This document shows positions 16,792 through 29,225 of a stretch of 64,000 bases of DNA, one piece after another. The stretch lies in NCBI RefSeq assembly GCF_040675855.1, contig NZ_JBEGIK010000001.1:992001-1056000 (forward strand), read 5' to 3'. Positions within the stretch are counted from its first letter, which is position 1; each line of letters opens with the position of its first letter. Origin of the DNA: Microbacterium sp. LWH3-1.2 (GTDB lineage Bacteria; Actinomycetota; Actinomycetes; Actinomycetales; Microbacteriaceae). The notes beneath the pieces were generated by a model, which was not told the DNA's origin, made no database searches, and worked only from the letters and a program-made list of their open reading frames with translations. The translations under genes were made by a program, and so were the position numbers.

Positions 16792-17502
16792 GTGACAGTG
16801 CCTGCTCCGCCGGGCCCCGCCCCTGCACCGCGGCCCGGTGCCGTCTACTTCCTGGGGCGGGTGGTGCTGCGCCCGTTGTTCTGGCTGTTCTACCGCCCGC
16901 GCATCGTCGGTCGGGGGAACGTGCCTGAGGAGGGGCCGGTGCTGCTGGCGAGCAACCACCTCGCGTCGCTCGACACGGTCATCATCCCGACCTCCGCGGC
17001 CCGCCCCGTGCAGTTCCTCATCAAGTCGTCGTACTTCACGGGATCCGGGATGCTCGGCCGCGTCAAGCGCTGGTTCTTCACATCGATCGGCGGTGTCCCG
17101 GTCTACCGTGCGACCGGCCGCGATGCACGTGCCGCGCTCGACGCGGGCAGCAGCATCCTGCGGGCCGGGAGCGTGTTCGCGGTATTCCCCGAGGGAACCC
17201 GCTCACGCGACGGGAAGCTGCACGAGGGTCACGGCGGCGCGGCGTGGATGGCCCGCGACACGGGCGCCGCCGTCGTGCCCGTCGGGCTGATCGGGACCGG
17301 CACCGCCAAGCCGCTGAGCCATCTGCTGCCGGGGAGGCCGCGCCTGGAGGTGCACTTCGGCGAGCCGCTCGACCTCGCCGACCTCGAGGGCGTGCCGGAC
17401 GGCAAGGCTCGTCGCGAGATCACCGAGCGCATGATGACCGCCATCGCACGCCTGAGCGGGCAGGAACGCTCCGGCAGCGTGAACGCGACGTCGCGCGACT
17501 GA
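16792..17502 (+). CDS. 1-acyl-sn-glycerol-3-phosphate acyltransferase (PlsC family)
   Basis: A 236-residue acyltransferase that would add the second acyl chain to lysophosphatidic acid or a related lipid at the membrane. It has the catalytic NHLASLD motif (55-61, HX4D), the FTSIGGVPVYR block (96-106), and VFPEGTRSRDGKLHEGHGG (131-149), plus the VVPVGLIG strand. The start is a GTG at 16792, preceded by AGGGTGG. A proline/alanine-rich leader of about 15 residues precedes the first hydrophobic stretch (FLGRVVLRPLFWLFY). It stands alone on the plus strand. Confidence 0.9.
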   Translation: MTVPAPPGPAPAPRPGAVYFLGRVVLRPLFWLFYRPRIVGRGNVPEEGPVLLASNHLASLDTVIIPTSAARPVQFLIKSSYFTGSGMLGRVKRWFFTSIGGVPVYRATGRDARAALDAGSSILRAGSVFAVFPEGTRSRDGKLHEGHGGAAWMARDTGAAVVPVGLIGTGTAKPLSHLLPGRPRLEVHFGEPLDLADLEGVPDGKARREITERMMTAIARLSGQERSGSVNATSRD

Positions 17503-17563
17503 GCCGGTCCGGCAGAACCGCACAGGACGCGCCGACTTACGCCTACGTCGATATCGTTGCGCC

Positions 17564-17941
17564 ATGCCATCGGTGACGGACTGGATTTCAAGCATCGGCT
17601 CCCTCGTCGGGGCGCTCACCGGCGTCGGCGCATTGATCGTCGCCTGGCTCAGCTACCGGAAGTCCCACCGGGCTCTGGCGGCTGACGCTGAGACGCGCGC
17701 GGCGGTGCGCTCCACGGTAGACGCGGTGGAAGCGGTCGGACGCGCCGGCAGGTTCGACGCGATGCTGGATGCTGCTCTCAGGCGCCGAGCCGACACGGAG
17801 GCGGATGAACCCGCCGTCGAAGACGGGTTCATCATCGGTCGAGGCAGACCCGACGGCAAAGGGAAGCGAGACGCATACGAGGCAGCGTTGCAGGACGCCC
17901 GCCGAGCGCTCGGTTTGTCGGCGAGCGACGACGAGGGCTGA
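17564..17941 (+). CDS. hypothetical protein with one N-terminal membrane segment
   Basis: A 125-residue protein with ISSIGSLVGALTGVGALIVA as a membrane helix near the start, followed by a basic YRKSHR patch and an Ala/Arg/Glu-rich helical region likely to lie in the cytoplasm. No family recognised. The ATG follows the plsC stop by about 60 bases. Codon use matches its neighbours. Confidence 0.6.
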   Translation: MPSVTDWISSIGSLVGALTGVGALIVAWLSYRKSHRALAADAETRAAVRSTVDAVEAVGRAGRFDAMLDAALRRRADTEADEPAVEDGFIIGRGRPDGKGKRDAYEAALQDARRALGLSASDDEG

Positions 17942-17983
17942 CATGCCCGGAACCGCCGCTGGCGACGTCGCCGGCTCGCACGT

Positions 17984-18310
17984 TCAGGTGTCGAAGTACA
18001 GGTCCCAGTGCAGTTTGCAGCGCGGATTGAATGATGCCGCGCAGGCCGGGCACGCGTTCGTGTGGGCGTACGCCGCAATGGTGAGGAGGTGTCCGCAGGC
18101 GCCGCAGAGGATGGCTTGCTCGTGGTTCGATTCCGTCGGCCACTGCTCGGCCGGGTGGCCGGCCGCCTCGTGGTGGCAGAGGTGGCAGGGGTAGAACTCG
18201 TCGCAGCACGGGAACTTGATCGCGATGACGTCGAGGGGTGTCGCGTAGTGGATGCAGCGCGTCTCGGCGTCGACGACGGCGCCTCGCACGGCCGGCCGGC
18301 CGCGGTTCAT
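17984..18310 (-). CDS. CHY-type zinc finger protein
   Basis: A 108-residue protein rich in Cys and His. The pairs C19/H21, C35-C36, C42xxC45-H46-H47, H52, CGACGH (69-74), CPAC (87-90) and C98xxH101 fit a CHY zinc-finger domain binding several zinc ions. Its ATG overlaps the stop of bioN (ATGA), so it is the last gene of the biotin-related operon. The family is linked to protein-protein contacts or metal handling, and its role in a biotin operon is not established. Confidence 0.88.
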   Translation of the reverse strand: MNRGRPAVRGAVVDAETRCIHYATPLDVIAIKFPCCDEFYPCHLCHHEAAGHPAEQWPTESNHEQAILCGACGHLLTIAAYAHTNACPACAASFNPRCKLHWDLYFDT

Positions 18311-18918
18311 CGCAGGCCCCGGGCGGCGAGGGCGTCGCCGAGTTGATCGGCGTGCTTGAGAGAGATGACGAGGAACGGGACGACGAACCGCCGCAGACTC
18401 GCGCGCGCGCCGCGGGCGCGTTGGGCGTCTCGTACCTCGGCGGCGAGTCGTGCCAACACGGGAACGGTGCCGAGCGTGACTGTCAGCAGGAGCGCGGTCC
18501 GCTCGCTGTCGACGCCGATGCGTCGCAGCGGGCGCAAGCCGCGTTCGAAGGCGTCGAGCAGGGCGCTGACGCGGGTGGTGAGGACGAGCAGAGCCGCCAG
18601 GACGAGGGAGGCAGTCACCCGGGCGGCGTTGGCGACGGCGGCCTCGGGCCCGAGGAAGAGCAACTGCCCCGCGACCGTGATGAGCATCACCCAGCGGATC
18701 GCGAACAGCTGACGGCCCAGTTCCCGCGTGCCGCATGCGCCGTCTCGGAGGCCGGCCACCGCGTAGGCGATGACGCTGATCGCGCCCGCCGCACCCACCG
18801 TCCACCACTGGGACGGCAGGACGAGCACACCGAGCACCAGCACGAGGAGCAGGAGCGTCTTCGGACCGGCCGGCATCCGATAGAGCCAGCTGTCGCCGGG
18901 TCGGTACAGCGTCAGCAT
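18307..18918 (-). CDS. bioN: energy-coupling factor transporter transmembrane protein (BioN-like)
   Basis: The T component of an ECF importer, 203 residues, with about five membrane helices. Near the C-terminus the two coupling helices carry ARG motifs (QRARGARAS and AARGLR) that grip the ATPase. The start ATG lies within a 7-base overlap with the ATPase stop. With bioM and bioY in the same operon it most likely drives biotin uptake; T units with their own bioY are generally dedicated. The assignment to biotin rests on the operon. Confidence 0.9.
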   Translation of the reverse strand: MLTLYRPGDSWLYRMPAGPKTLLLLVLVLGVLVLPSQWWTVGAAGAISVIAYAVAGLRDGACGTRELGRQLFAIRWVMLITVAGQLLFLGPEAAVANAARVTASLVLAALLVLTTRVSALLDAFERGLRPLRRIGVDSERTALLLTVTLGTVPVLARLAAEVRDAQRARGARASLRRFVVPFLVISLKHADQLGDALAARGLR

Positions 18919-19595
18919 CGCAGAGCCGCCTCGTACTCGGCCACCACAGCCCCGGGCTCACCGACCGCCACGACCCGCCCTCCGGCGAAGAGCACCGCCT
19001 GCTCGCAGCGCTGCGCCAGGGCGAGGTCGTGGGTCACCAGGAGAAGCCGGTGCCCCTCGTCCCGGAGCAGGTGGTCGGCGACACGGCGCGCATTGCGGGC
19101 GTCGAGGTAGGCGGTCGGCTCGTCTGCGATCACCAGGTCGGGGTGGCGCACGAACGCGCCGCACAGCGCGAGCAGCTGCTTCTGTCCGCCCGACAGGTCG
19201 TGCGCGGAGCGGTCGGCGAGCGGCGTGAGCCCGAACCTCGCGAGGGCGGCTGAGACCCGTTCGCGGACGTCGGCGGGCGGCATCCGTTCGGCCCGGAGTG
19301 AGAACGCGACGTCCTCGGCGACGGTGGGCATCACGATCTGCGCGTCGGGGTTGCTGAACACGATCGCGGTGCGTCGTCGCAGTTCCGCCGCATGCCTGAC
19401 AGCGTCGAGCCCCAGGACGCTGATCGTCCCGCTGGTGGGTCGCACCAGGCCGCCGATGAGGCGGGCGAACGTCGACTTGCCCGAGCCGTTCTCGCCGATG
19501 ACCGCGACGGTGCGCGCGGCGAGGTCGACCGTCACGTCGCGCAGGACGTCGGTCTCGCCGAGGCGGAGATCGGCGGCGACCAGCCGGATCGTCAT
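18912..19595 (-). CDS. bioM: energy-coupling factor ABC transporter ATP-binding protein (BioM-like)
   Basis: A 227-residue ABC ATPase. The Walker A box is GENGSGKST (34-42), the Q-loop follows IVFSNPDAQIVMPTV, the signature is LSGGQKQ, Walker B is LVIADEPTAYLD and the H-loop is LLVTHD. The NPDxQ segment is typical of ECF-type ATPases. The frame is open far upstream, but the ATG at 19593-19595 overlaps the thiolase stop (ATGA) and gives the normal N-terminus. It supplies energy for BioY/BioN biotin import. Confidence 0.92.
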   Translation of the reverse strand: MTIRLVAADLRLGETDVLRDVTVDLAARTVAVIGENGSGKSTFARLIGGLVRPTSGTISVLGLDAVRHAAELRRRTAIVFSNPDAQIVMPTVAEDVAFSLRAERMPPADVRERVSAALARFGLTPLADRSAHDLSGGQKQLLALCGAFVRHPDLVIADEPTAYLDARNARRVADHLLRDEGHRLLLVTHDLALAQRCEQAVLFAGGRVVAVGEPGAVVAEYEAALRC

Positions 19596-20716
19596 CGCAC
19601 CACCTCGACGACGGCGGCGATTCCCAGCCCACCGCCGACCGACGCCGCGGCGACACCGAGCGTGCCCGCCGGCCGGTCCGCGCGCACGAGCCGGGCGAAC
19701 AGCCGCACCAGAGCGACCGCCCCGCTCGCGCCCCACGGATGACCGAGGGCGAGCGCGCCGCCGTCCGCGCACACCCGTGGGTCGTCCTCGTCGACGCCGA
19801 TTCGGTCGAGCACGGCGATGCTCTGCGCGGCGAAGGCTTCCACGATCTCGAACGCCTCGACGTCGGCGACCGTCGCGCCTGCTGCGCGCAGCGCGGAGTG
19901 GATGCCGGGCGCCGCGCCGATGCCGGGCAGCGCGGGGTCGCAGCCGACCACCGCGGCCGTGCGTACGGCGAGACCGGGCGCGGTGCCGGCGGGAGCGACG
20001 ACGACGACGGCCGCGCCGTCGCCGATGCGCGTCGAGGTGCCCGCCGTGACGGTTCCGCCGGGGAAGAGGGCAGGCAGTCGTGGCAGCAGCGGCTCGGCGC
20101 CGCCGATCGCGTCGTCGTGGCGGAGTCCCGCGAACGGGACGAGCTCGGCGTCGAAGCGACCGGCGGCGAGCGCGGCCCGCGCCCGCGCGTGACTGCGCGC
20201 CGCATGTGCGTCCTGCCGGCTCCGTGGGATGCCGTCGTGCGCCGCGAGGTCCTCGGCCGCCCGTGTCATGTCGGGGTCGGGGAAGCCCGGCGGGGTGAAG
20301 GGGGCGCGGTCGTACGGCACGCCGTCCGTGATGCGCACCGGGGCGGTCGAGGGGCTCTCGACGCCCCCGGCCACCCGCACGCGCTCGTCGCCCGCGCGGA
20401 TCGCGGCCACCGCGTCGACCACGGCGGCGAGCGCGCTGCCGCACTGCCTGTCGACGGTGCCGCCAGGAACCTCGGGACCGAGCCCCGCGGCAAGTGCGGC
20501 GATCCGCCCGGGGTTGCCACCCGGGCCCATGCAGTTGCCGAGCAGGACGTCGGCCACGTCGACGGGCGAACAGGTCAGTGCCTGCGCATCCGCCAGTGCC
20601 TCTCGGATCACTGCCCCGCCGAGGTCGCCGACGCTCCGTCCAGCGAGTCCCCGGCCACGCGTGGCGATGGGCGTCCGCCGGGCGGCGATGATCACGGGGT
20701 CGCGGTCAGACGACAA
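19592..20716 (-). CDS. thiolase family protein (acetyl-CoA acetyltransferase-like, YhfS type)
   Basis: A thiolase-fold protein of 374 residues. I chose a TTG start at 20714-20716 because GGGGAGG lies 9 bases before it and it yields the typical RDPVIIAARRTP N-terminus; an ATG at 20734 also fits. The nucleophile Cys92 is in VDRQCGSALAA and the base His326 in GHPWGASG. The usual C-terminal CxGGG cysteine is replaced by Ser359 (SVGGG), so normal thiolysis or condensation chemistry may be altered. Between an acyl-CoA ligase and bioM, it matches the B. subtilis yhfU(bioY)-yhfT-yhfS order, whose role in biotin-precursor supply is proposed, not proven. Confidence 0.85.
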   Translation of the reverse strand: MSSDRDPVIIAARRTPIATRGRGLAGRSVGDLGGAVIREALADAQALTCSPVDVADVLLGNCMGPGGNPGRIAALAAGLGPEVPGGTVDRQCGSALAAVVDAVAAIRAGDERVRVAGGVESPSTAPVRITDGVPYDRAPFTPPGFPDPDMTRAAEDLAAHDGIPRSRQDAHAARSHARARAALAAGRFDAELVPFAGLRHDDAIGGAEPLLPRLPALFPGGTVTAGTSTRIGDGAAVVVVAPAGTAPGLAVRTAAVVGCDPALPGIGAAPGIHSALRAAGATVADVEAFEIVEAFAAQSIAVLDRIGVDEDDPRVCADGGALALGHPWGASGAVALVRLFARLVRADRPAGTLGVAAASVGGGLGIAAVVEVVR

Positions 20717-21800
20717 GGCGCGACACCTCCCCATCGCACACTCGGCGCACGGCTTCGGCGCGCGCCGCTTTGCCCGACGCGGTGCGCGGCAGCTCGCCGG
20801 CGAACCACTGGCGTGGGCGATGCGCCGGTGCCAGGCGCGTCGCAATGATCTCGCGCAGAGCGGCGTCGGGGCCGGGGCCTTCGAGCTCGACGAATGCCGC
20901 GATCAGCGCCCCGATCCGTTCGCGTGGAAGACCGAACACGATCGCATCGCGGACACCCGGGATCGTGCGCAGAACCTCTTCGACCTCCTCGGGCACGATC
21001 GTCGCGGATGCGCTCAGGATGGCATCGTCCGCGCGTCCGAGGAGACGCAGTCGTCCGTCGATGAGCTCGGCGCGGTCGCCGACCGTCGCCCAATCGCCGT
21101 CGCGGCGCAGCGGACCGGGCGCGCCCGCGTACCCGGACGCCACGAACGGCGACCGCACCCACAGCTCGCCGTCGCGGATCGCCAGCTCGACGCCGGGAAA
21201 CGCGCGCATTCCGTCGCCGTGGTCGATGGCGACGAACGAGAGCTCGGCCGCCCCGTAGTAAGACACGACACGGATGCCGGCAACCCGCGCCCGCTCCCGG
21301 AGCGCGGTGTCGAGGTGCGAGCCCCCCACGAGCGCGGTCCGCAGCTGCGGTGGCGCGCCCGCGTCGAGAATCGCCCGCAGTGCCTGCGGAGTGCCGTGCA
21401 GGCACGTGACCTCCGCGCCGTCGACGGCGCCGAGCACCGGGCGCGGGCCACCCGACAGTGCGTGCGCGATCGAGAAGAGCGTCAGCGAGGAGGCGGGCGG
21501 CGCGGTCAGTGCCACCGCCTCGCCCGGATCCGCGCACAGCAGTTCCGAGATCGCCGGGAACGAGTCGCTCCACGAGGATGCGGTGCGCAGAACGAGCCGT
21601 GGACTGCCGCTGCTCCCCGACGTGAGCGAGGCCCAGGCGATGCCCTCGGGCGAGCCGGCCTTTGCTGCCGCCCCGAGCACCGCCTCCCATTGGGCGCGGG
21701 GCCAGCGAGGATCGCCCACGAGCGGGATGTCGCCCGCATCGCGAACCTCGCGCACACGCTCGAGGAGACCGGCGACCTCGCCGCCCAGCGGGATGATCAC
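20706..21800 (-). CDS. short AMP-dependent acyl-CoA synthetase (YhfT type)
   Basis: An adenylate-forming ligase of only 364 residues. The GTG at 21798-21800 overlaps the bioY stop (GTGA). Motifs run in order: SLTSGSSGSP (58-67, the phosphate loop), YYGAAEL (YGxxE), GDWATVGD, LLGRADD, and the C-terminal PRTASGK with the catalytic Lys344. The first 100-150 residues of a standard acyl-CoA ligase are missing; upstream sequence in this frame lies inside bioY and does not look coding, so the short form is probably genuine. It would activate a carboxylic acid, perhaps a pimelate-like biotin precursor; the substrate is inference from bioY linkage. Confidence 0.85.
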   Translation of the reverse strand: MIIPLGGEVAGLLERVREVRDAGDIPLVGDPRWPRAQWEAVLGAAAKAGSPEGIAWASLTSGSSGSPRLVLRTASSWSDSFPAISELLCADPGEAVALTAPPASSLTLFSIAHALSGGPRPVLGAVDGAEVTCLHGTPQALRAILDAGAPPQLRTALVGGSHLDTALRERARVAGIRVVSYYGAAELSFVAIDHGDGMRAFPGVELAIRDGELWVRSPFVASGYAGAPGPLRRDGDWATVGDRAELIDGRLRLLGRADDAILSASATIVPEEVEEVLRTIPGVRDAIVFGLPRERIGALIAAFVELEGPGPDAALREIIATRLAPAHRPRQWFAGELPRTASGKAARAEAVRRVCDGEVSRLVV

Positions 21801-22444
21801 GACACGGTGGTGGGATCGCTGTCGGCCACGGCGGCGGGCTTCATCGTCCACGTCCGGCGGAACGCCCGCGGGTATGCCCGCACCAGCGAGACCACGATCG
21901 CCGTCGCGAGCACGGCCTTCACGAGGTCGCCGGGCACGAACACCAGGCTGGTCAGCGCCGTCTCTCCGAGCGGCAGTCGCGTCACGAGGCTCTGCACCGG
22001 GATTCCGAAGGCGTAGACGACGAGGATGCCGCCGACCACGATCCCGAGCAGCGTGCGCCCGGTCGTGGGCTTGCGGCCGCCGGCGTGCACGATGAGCCCG
22101 ATCACGATCGCGCCGGCGATCCACCCGAGCAGGTAGCCGGCGGACGGTCCGAAGAACACCCCGATCCCGCCGCGACCGCCCGCCAACAGCGGCATGCCCG
22201 CCGCGACGAGACCGAGCAGCACCGTGACCGAGAGCGCACCGAGCCAGGGGCCGAGGATGGCGCCCGCGAGCATCACGCCGAGAGTCTGCGCCGTGATCGG
22301 GACCGACCCCAGGATCGTGAACCCTCCCGGCAGGCCCAGGACGGCGATGATGGCGGCGAACACCGCGACGCGGGCGAGAGCGGTCGCGTCGAGTGCGCTC
22401 GCGCGTGCCGGTCGGTCGAGTGAGGAAGCGGGGGGTGTGGCCAT
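21797..22444 (-). CDS. bioY: biotin transporter BioY (ECF S component)
   Basis: The substrate-specific membrane subunit for biotin, 215 residues and six helices. BioY features are LPGGFTILGSVPITAQTLGVMLAG (residues about 39-62), AAGMPLLAGGRGGIGVFFGPSAGYLLG, and the C-terminal FVPGDLVKAVLA helix. The ATG at 22442-22444 has an AGAAGGG ribosome site; a longer frame upstream crosses the operator region and is rejected. It is the first gene of a six-gene operon and is divergent from a TetR gene with two palindromic operators between them. Confidence 0.94.
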   Translation of the reverse strand: MATPPASSLDRPARASALDATALARVAVFAAIIAVLGLPGGFTILGSVPITAQTLGVMLAGAILGPWLGALSVTVLLGLVAAGMPLLAGGRGGIGVFFGPSAGYLLGWIAGAIVIGLIVHAGGRKPTTGRTLLGIVVGGILVVYAFGIPVQSLVTRLPLGETALTSLVFVPGDLVKAVLATAIVVSLVRAYPRAFRRTWTMKPAAVADSDPTTVS

Positions 22445-22480
22445 CGGACGAGGTCCCTTCTGCCGGGGAGGAGTGTCACC

Positions 22481-22507
22481 TGAACACCGTTCACTAGAAC
22501 AGTGTTC
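22481..22507. promoter_or_regulatory. tandem BioQ-like operators in the bioY/bioQ divergent promoter
   Basis: Two palindromes sit between the divergent genes: TGAAC-ACC-GTTCA (22481-22493) and GAAC-AGT-GTTC (22497-22507). Both share the GAAC-N3-GTTC core, close to the known actinobacterial BioQ box (TGAAC-N3-GTTAC/A). The right-hand one ends just before TATAGT (22510-22515), the -10 box for the TetR gene, whose ATG at 22522 is 7 bases further on. Binding would block both directions. No clear bioY -35/-10 pair could be fixed. Confidence 0.8.
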
Positions 22508-22521
22508 AATATAGTGGGCTG

Positions 22522-23121
22522 ATGGGGACGGCGAGAGCAAATCGGGGTCACACCCGTGACGAGGTGGCGCACGCCGCGATGCGGATCCTCGACGAGTACG
22601 GCCTCCCCGACCTGACGATGCGCCGGCTCGCGGCCGCGCTGGAGGTGCAGCCCAGCGCCCTCTACTGGCATTTCCCGAACAAGCAGAGCCTGCTGGCGGA
22701 ACTCTCCGACCGGATCGTCACCGAGGTCGACCCCGGATCGGCTGACCTGCATTGGGCGTCTCGGGTTCGCGCCGAAGCCTCCGCGCTGCGCCGAGCGCTG
22801 CTGGCCCACCGCGACGGTGCTGAGCTCGTCGCGAGCACCTTCGCTCTCGGGCTCGGATCCCGGGCAGCGCACGAGCGCCTCGCCGCAGCGATCGCCGCCG
22901 GCGGATTCGACGACGAATCGGTCCGTCGGGCGACATCCGCCCTGCTGCACTTCGTGCTCGGTCAGGTCCTGCACGAGCAGCAACGACAGCAGTACCGCCA
23001 ACTGGGCGTTCACGGCGACCCGCCTGGGGCACTCCGGCACGACGACGTCCCCGAGGCCGATTTCGCGTTCGGTGTCGAACTCCTCGTGGGGGGTTTGCGG
23101 TCCCGTCGCCTCGACGGCTGA
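22522..23121 (+). CDS. bioQ: TetR family repressor, probable biotin regulator BioQ
   Basis: A 199-residue TetR repressor. The N-terminal helix-turn-helix covers about residues 11-57 (DEVAHAAMRILDEYG, TMRRLAAALEVQPSALYWHF). The C-terminal domain would sense ligand or partner. It reads away from bioY and the two operators cover its own promoter, so it should be autoregulated. In Corynebacterium and Mycobacterium, BioQ is a TetR protein that represses biotin genes at GAAC-N3-GTT-type sites, which fits this layout. The mRNA appears leaderless (TATAGT 7 bases before the ATG). Confidence 0.85.
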   Translation: MGTARANRGHTRDEVAHAAMRILDEYGLPDLTMRRLAAALEVQPSALYWHFPNKQSLLAELSDRIVTEVDPGSADLHWASRVRAEASALRRALLAHRDGAELVASTFALGLGSRAAHERLAAAIAAGGFDDESVRRATSALLHFVLGQVLHEQQRQQYRQLGVHGDPPGALRHDDVPEADFAFGVELLVGGLRSRRLDG

Positions 23122-23179
23122 CCGACGGGATCCGACACGGTGTGCGTCGGCCCGGACGGTTGCGGTACCGTTGCGCTAT

Positions 23180-25014
<1,835 letters not shown>

Positions 25015-25022
25015 GGCTCGCA

Positions 25023-26236
25023 ATGGCCGACCGATCGACAGCCGATGTGATCGTCGTCGGAGGAGGGATCATCGGGCTGAGCATCGCGTGGCGCGCCGCG
25101 CGGAGCGGGCGCTCGGTGCAACTCGTCGACCCGGCTCCGGCTCAGGGAGCCACCTTCGCGGCGGCGGGAATGCTCGCTCCGGTCAGCGAGTACAACTTCC
25201 AGGAGGATGCGCTCCTGCCCGCGATGCGGGAGTCCGCGGCACTGTATCCCGGATTCGTGCGCGAGCTGGAACCGGTGGACGAGGCGGTGGGTTACCTCCG
25301 CAACGAGACGCTGCTGGTCGGTGTCGACCACGGGGACCGGCAGGCGCTGGCAGATCTCCACGCCGCCCATCGTCGTGCTCAGCTCGACGTCGAGCCGCTG
25401 ACGACGAGCGACGCTCGAATCCGCGAACCGTTGCTCGGGCCGCGGGTGACCAGTGTCTACCGTGTTGCGGGCGACCATCAGATCGACCCCCGCATGCTCG
25501 CGGCCCGGCTCCTCGACGAGCTCGTGCGCGCGGCCCGCCAGGGGCGGCAGGTGGGGATCGTCCGCGTGCAGGCAGTCGGGCTCCTGCATCTCGACCGGGC
25601 AGCGGACGACTCCGATGTCATCGGCGTCCGGCTGGCGGATGGTACGACGATCGGCGGGGCGGAGGTGGTGCTCGCGAACGGGGTCGGTGCGCGCGCCATC
25701 CAGGGACTTCCGGGTCGGCTCGATCTCCCGCTTCGGCTCGTGTACGGCGACGTCCTCCGGCTGCGGGTGCCCGAGCGGCTCCGCCACCTTCTCCGAAGCA
25801 CGGTGCGTGCCCTGGTTCACGGGGAGAGCGTCTACCTGGTGCCCCGCTCCGACGGCACGCTCGTCGTCGGCGCGACGCAGCGCGAGGACGGCTTGGATGC
25901 TGTGTCCGCAGGTGGCGTGCACCGGCTCCTGCGTGACGCGCAGCAGGTTGTTCCTGCGGTGGGGGAGTTGCCGCTCATCGAAGCGACGGCGCGGCCGCGA
26001 CCGGGCACACCCGACAACGCACCTCTGCTGGGCCGCGTTCGGAGCCGGAACGGCGCGGCCGTCCCCGGGCTGGTCGTCGCGACCGGCTTCTTCCGGCACG
26101 GGGTCCTTCTCGCCCCGCTCGCCGCAGACATCGCCCTCGGGCTCATCGACGGCCGCGCCGATCCGCGATGGAGCCCGTTCCGCCCCGATCGATTCACCAC
26201 CGCTCCCGCAGATCTCTTGGCAGAAAGGCTCCACCG

Positions 26237-26240
<4 letters not shown>
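25023..26240 (+). CDS. thiO: glycine oxidase ThiO
   Basis: An FAD-dependent oxidase of 405 residues that oxidises glycine to dehydroglycine for thiazole synthesis, the aerobic alternative to ThiH. The FAD-binding GGGIIG loop is at 13-18 (VIVVGGGIIGLSIAWRAA), then GATFAAAGMLAPVSE, and near the C-terminus RPRPGTPDNAPLLGR and the GHYRNG-like FFRHGVLLAP segment that closes the active site. Start ATG 25023, 8 bases after thiC; the stop overlaps thiS. Confidence 0.93.
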
Positions 26241-28423
<2,183 letters not shown>

Positions 28424-28524
28424 TCACCGGCGCGCGCCGTCGATCGCGCGTTGAGCGATGGGCCCGCCACCACAGCCGGCTCGAGCCAACCCTCACCCCG
28501 CCGCGCAACGGTCCGCGAGCTCGG

Positions 28525-29199
28525 CTACGCGGAGTCTCTCAGGGGCTCGAGAGCGGTGAGGACGAGGTCCAGGCCGAAGACGAACTCCTCCGCCGGGTCG
28601 AAGCCGGCAGCGACGAGCGCCGTGGCTGACTCGTGGAGGTAGGGGAACTCGTCATGAGGCAGCTGAGGCAGATAGGCATCCTCGATCACGTCCGCGAGCT
28701 CGTCCGCGGTGTCGAACGGCAGGCTGGCTGCCTGCAGCGCGAAACCGTAGACATAGCTGTCGAGCACCCAGTTGGCGTGCGTCGCCATCAAGGCCGAGAA
28801 GCCGGCCCGCCGGAGGCGGGCGGTGACCGCTTCGTGGTGGCGGAGGTTCGCGGGCCCGGGAGATGTCCGCGACTCCATCAGACCGTTCGCCCACGGGTGT
28901 CGTGCGAGAACCTGTCGCGCGGATGTCGCCCGCCGTCGTATCGCTGACTGCCAGTCGCCCTCTTCGGGCGGGAGTTCGATCTCCTCGAACACGATGTCGA
29001 TCATCGTGTCGAGCAACTCCTCCTTGCCCGCGACGTAGTGGTAGAGCGACATCACGCCCGCGCCGAGCGCGTCGGCCAGCCTGCGCATGCTCAGCCCGTC
29101 GATTCCCTCGGAATCTGCGAGGCGAATCGCCTCGACCACGACCCGCTGTCTGTTCAATCCCAGGTCGGAGGCGACCTGGCGCTGTCTTTTCGCAGGCAC
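28525..29199 (-). CDS. TetR/AcrR family transcriptional regulator
   Basis: A 224-residue TetR protein. The GTG at 29197-29199 has an AGGAG site and gives VPAKRQRQVASDLGLNRQRV; the frame stays open upstream but only through non-coding sequence. The helix-turn-helix spans about residues 19-62 (GIDGLSMRRLADALGAGVMSLYHYV). The C-terminal domain resembles the TetR-C group of tetracycline-type regulators. It lies opposite a relic of an alcohol dehydrogenase gene and an array of GTAC repeats, its likely operator. Confidence 0.9.
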   Translation of the reverse strand: MPAKRQRQVASDLGLNRQRVVVEAIRLADSEGIDGLSMRRLADALGAGVMSLYHYVAGKEELLDTMIDIVFEEIELPPEEGDWQSAIRRRATSARQVLARHPWANGLMESRTSPGPANLRHHEAVTARLRRAGFSALMATHANWVLDSYVYGFALQAASLPFDTADELADVIEDAYLPQLPHDEFPYLHESATALVAAGFDPAEEFVFGLDLVLTALEPLRDSA

Positions 29200-29225
29200 G
29201 GAGTCTCCTCGCTGGCTGGGACGGC

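Noticed and set aside
16702..16959. N-terminal 86-codon extension of the DUF2461 gene
   Set aside because: Overlaps the plsC promoter and start, and the sequence is low-complexity without family similarity.
18961..20205. Alternative frames inside the thiolase and bioM genes
   Set aside because: Arg/Pro/Ser-rich shadow sequence; overlapping start/stop logic supports the annotated genes.
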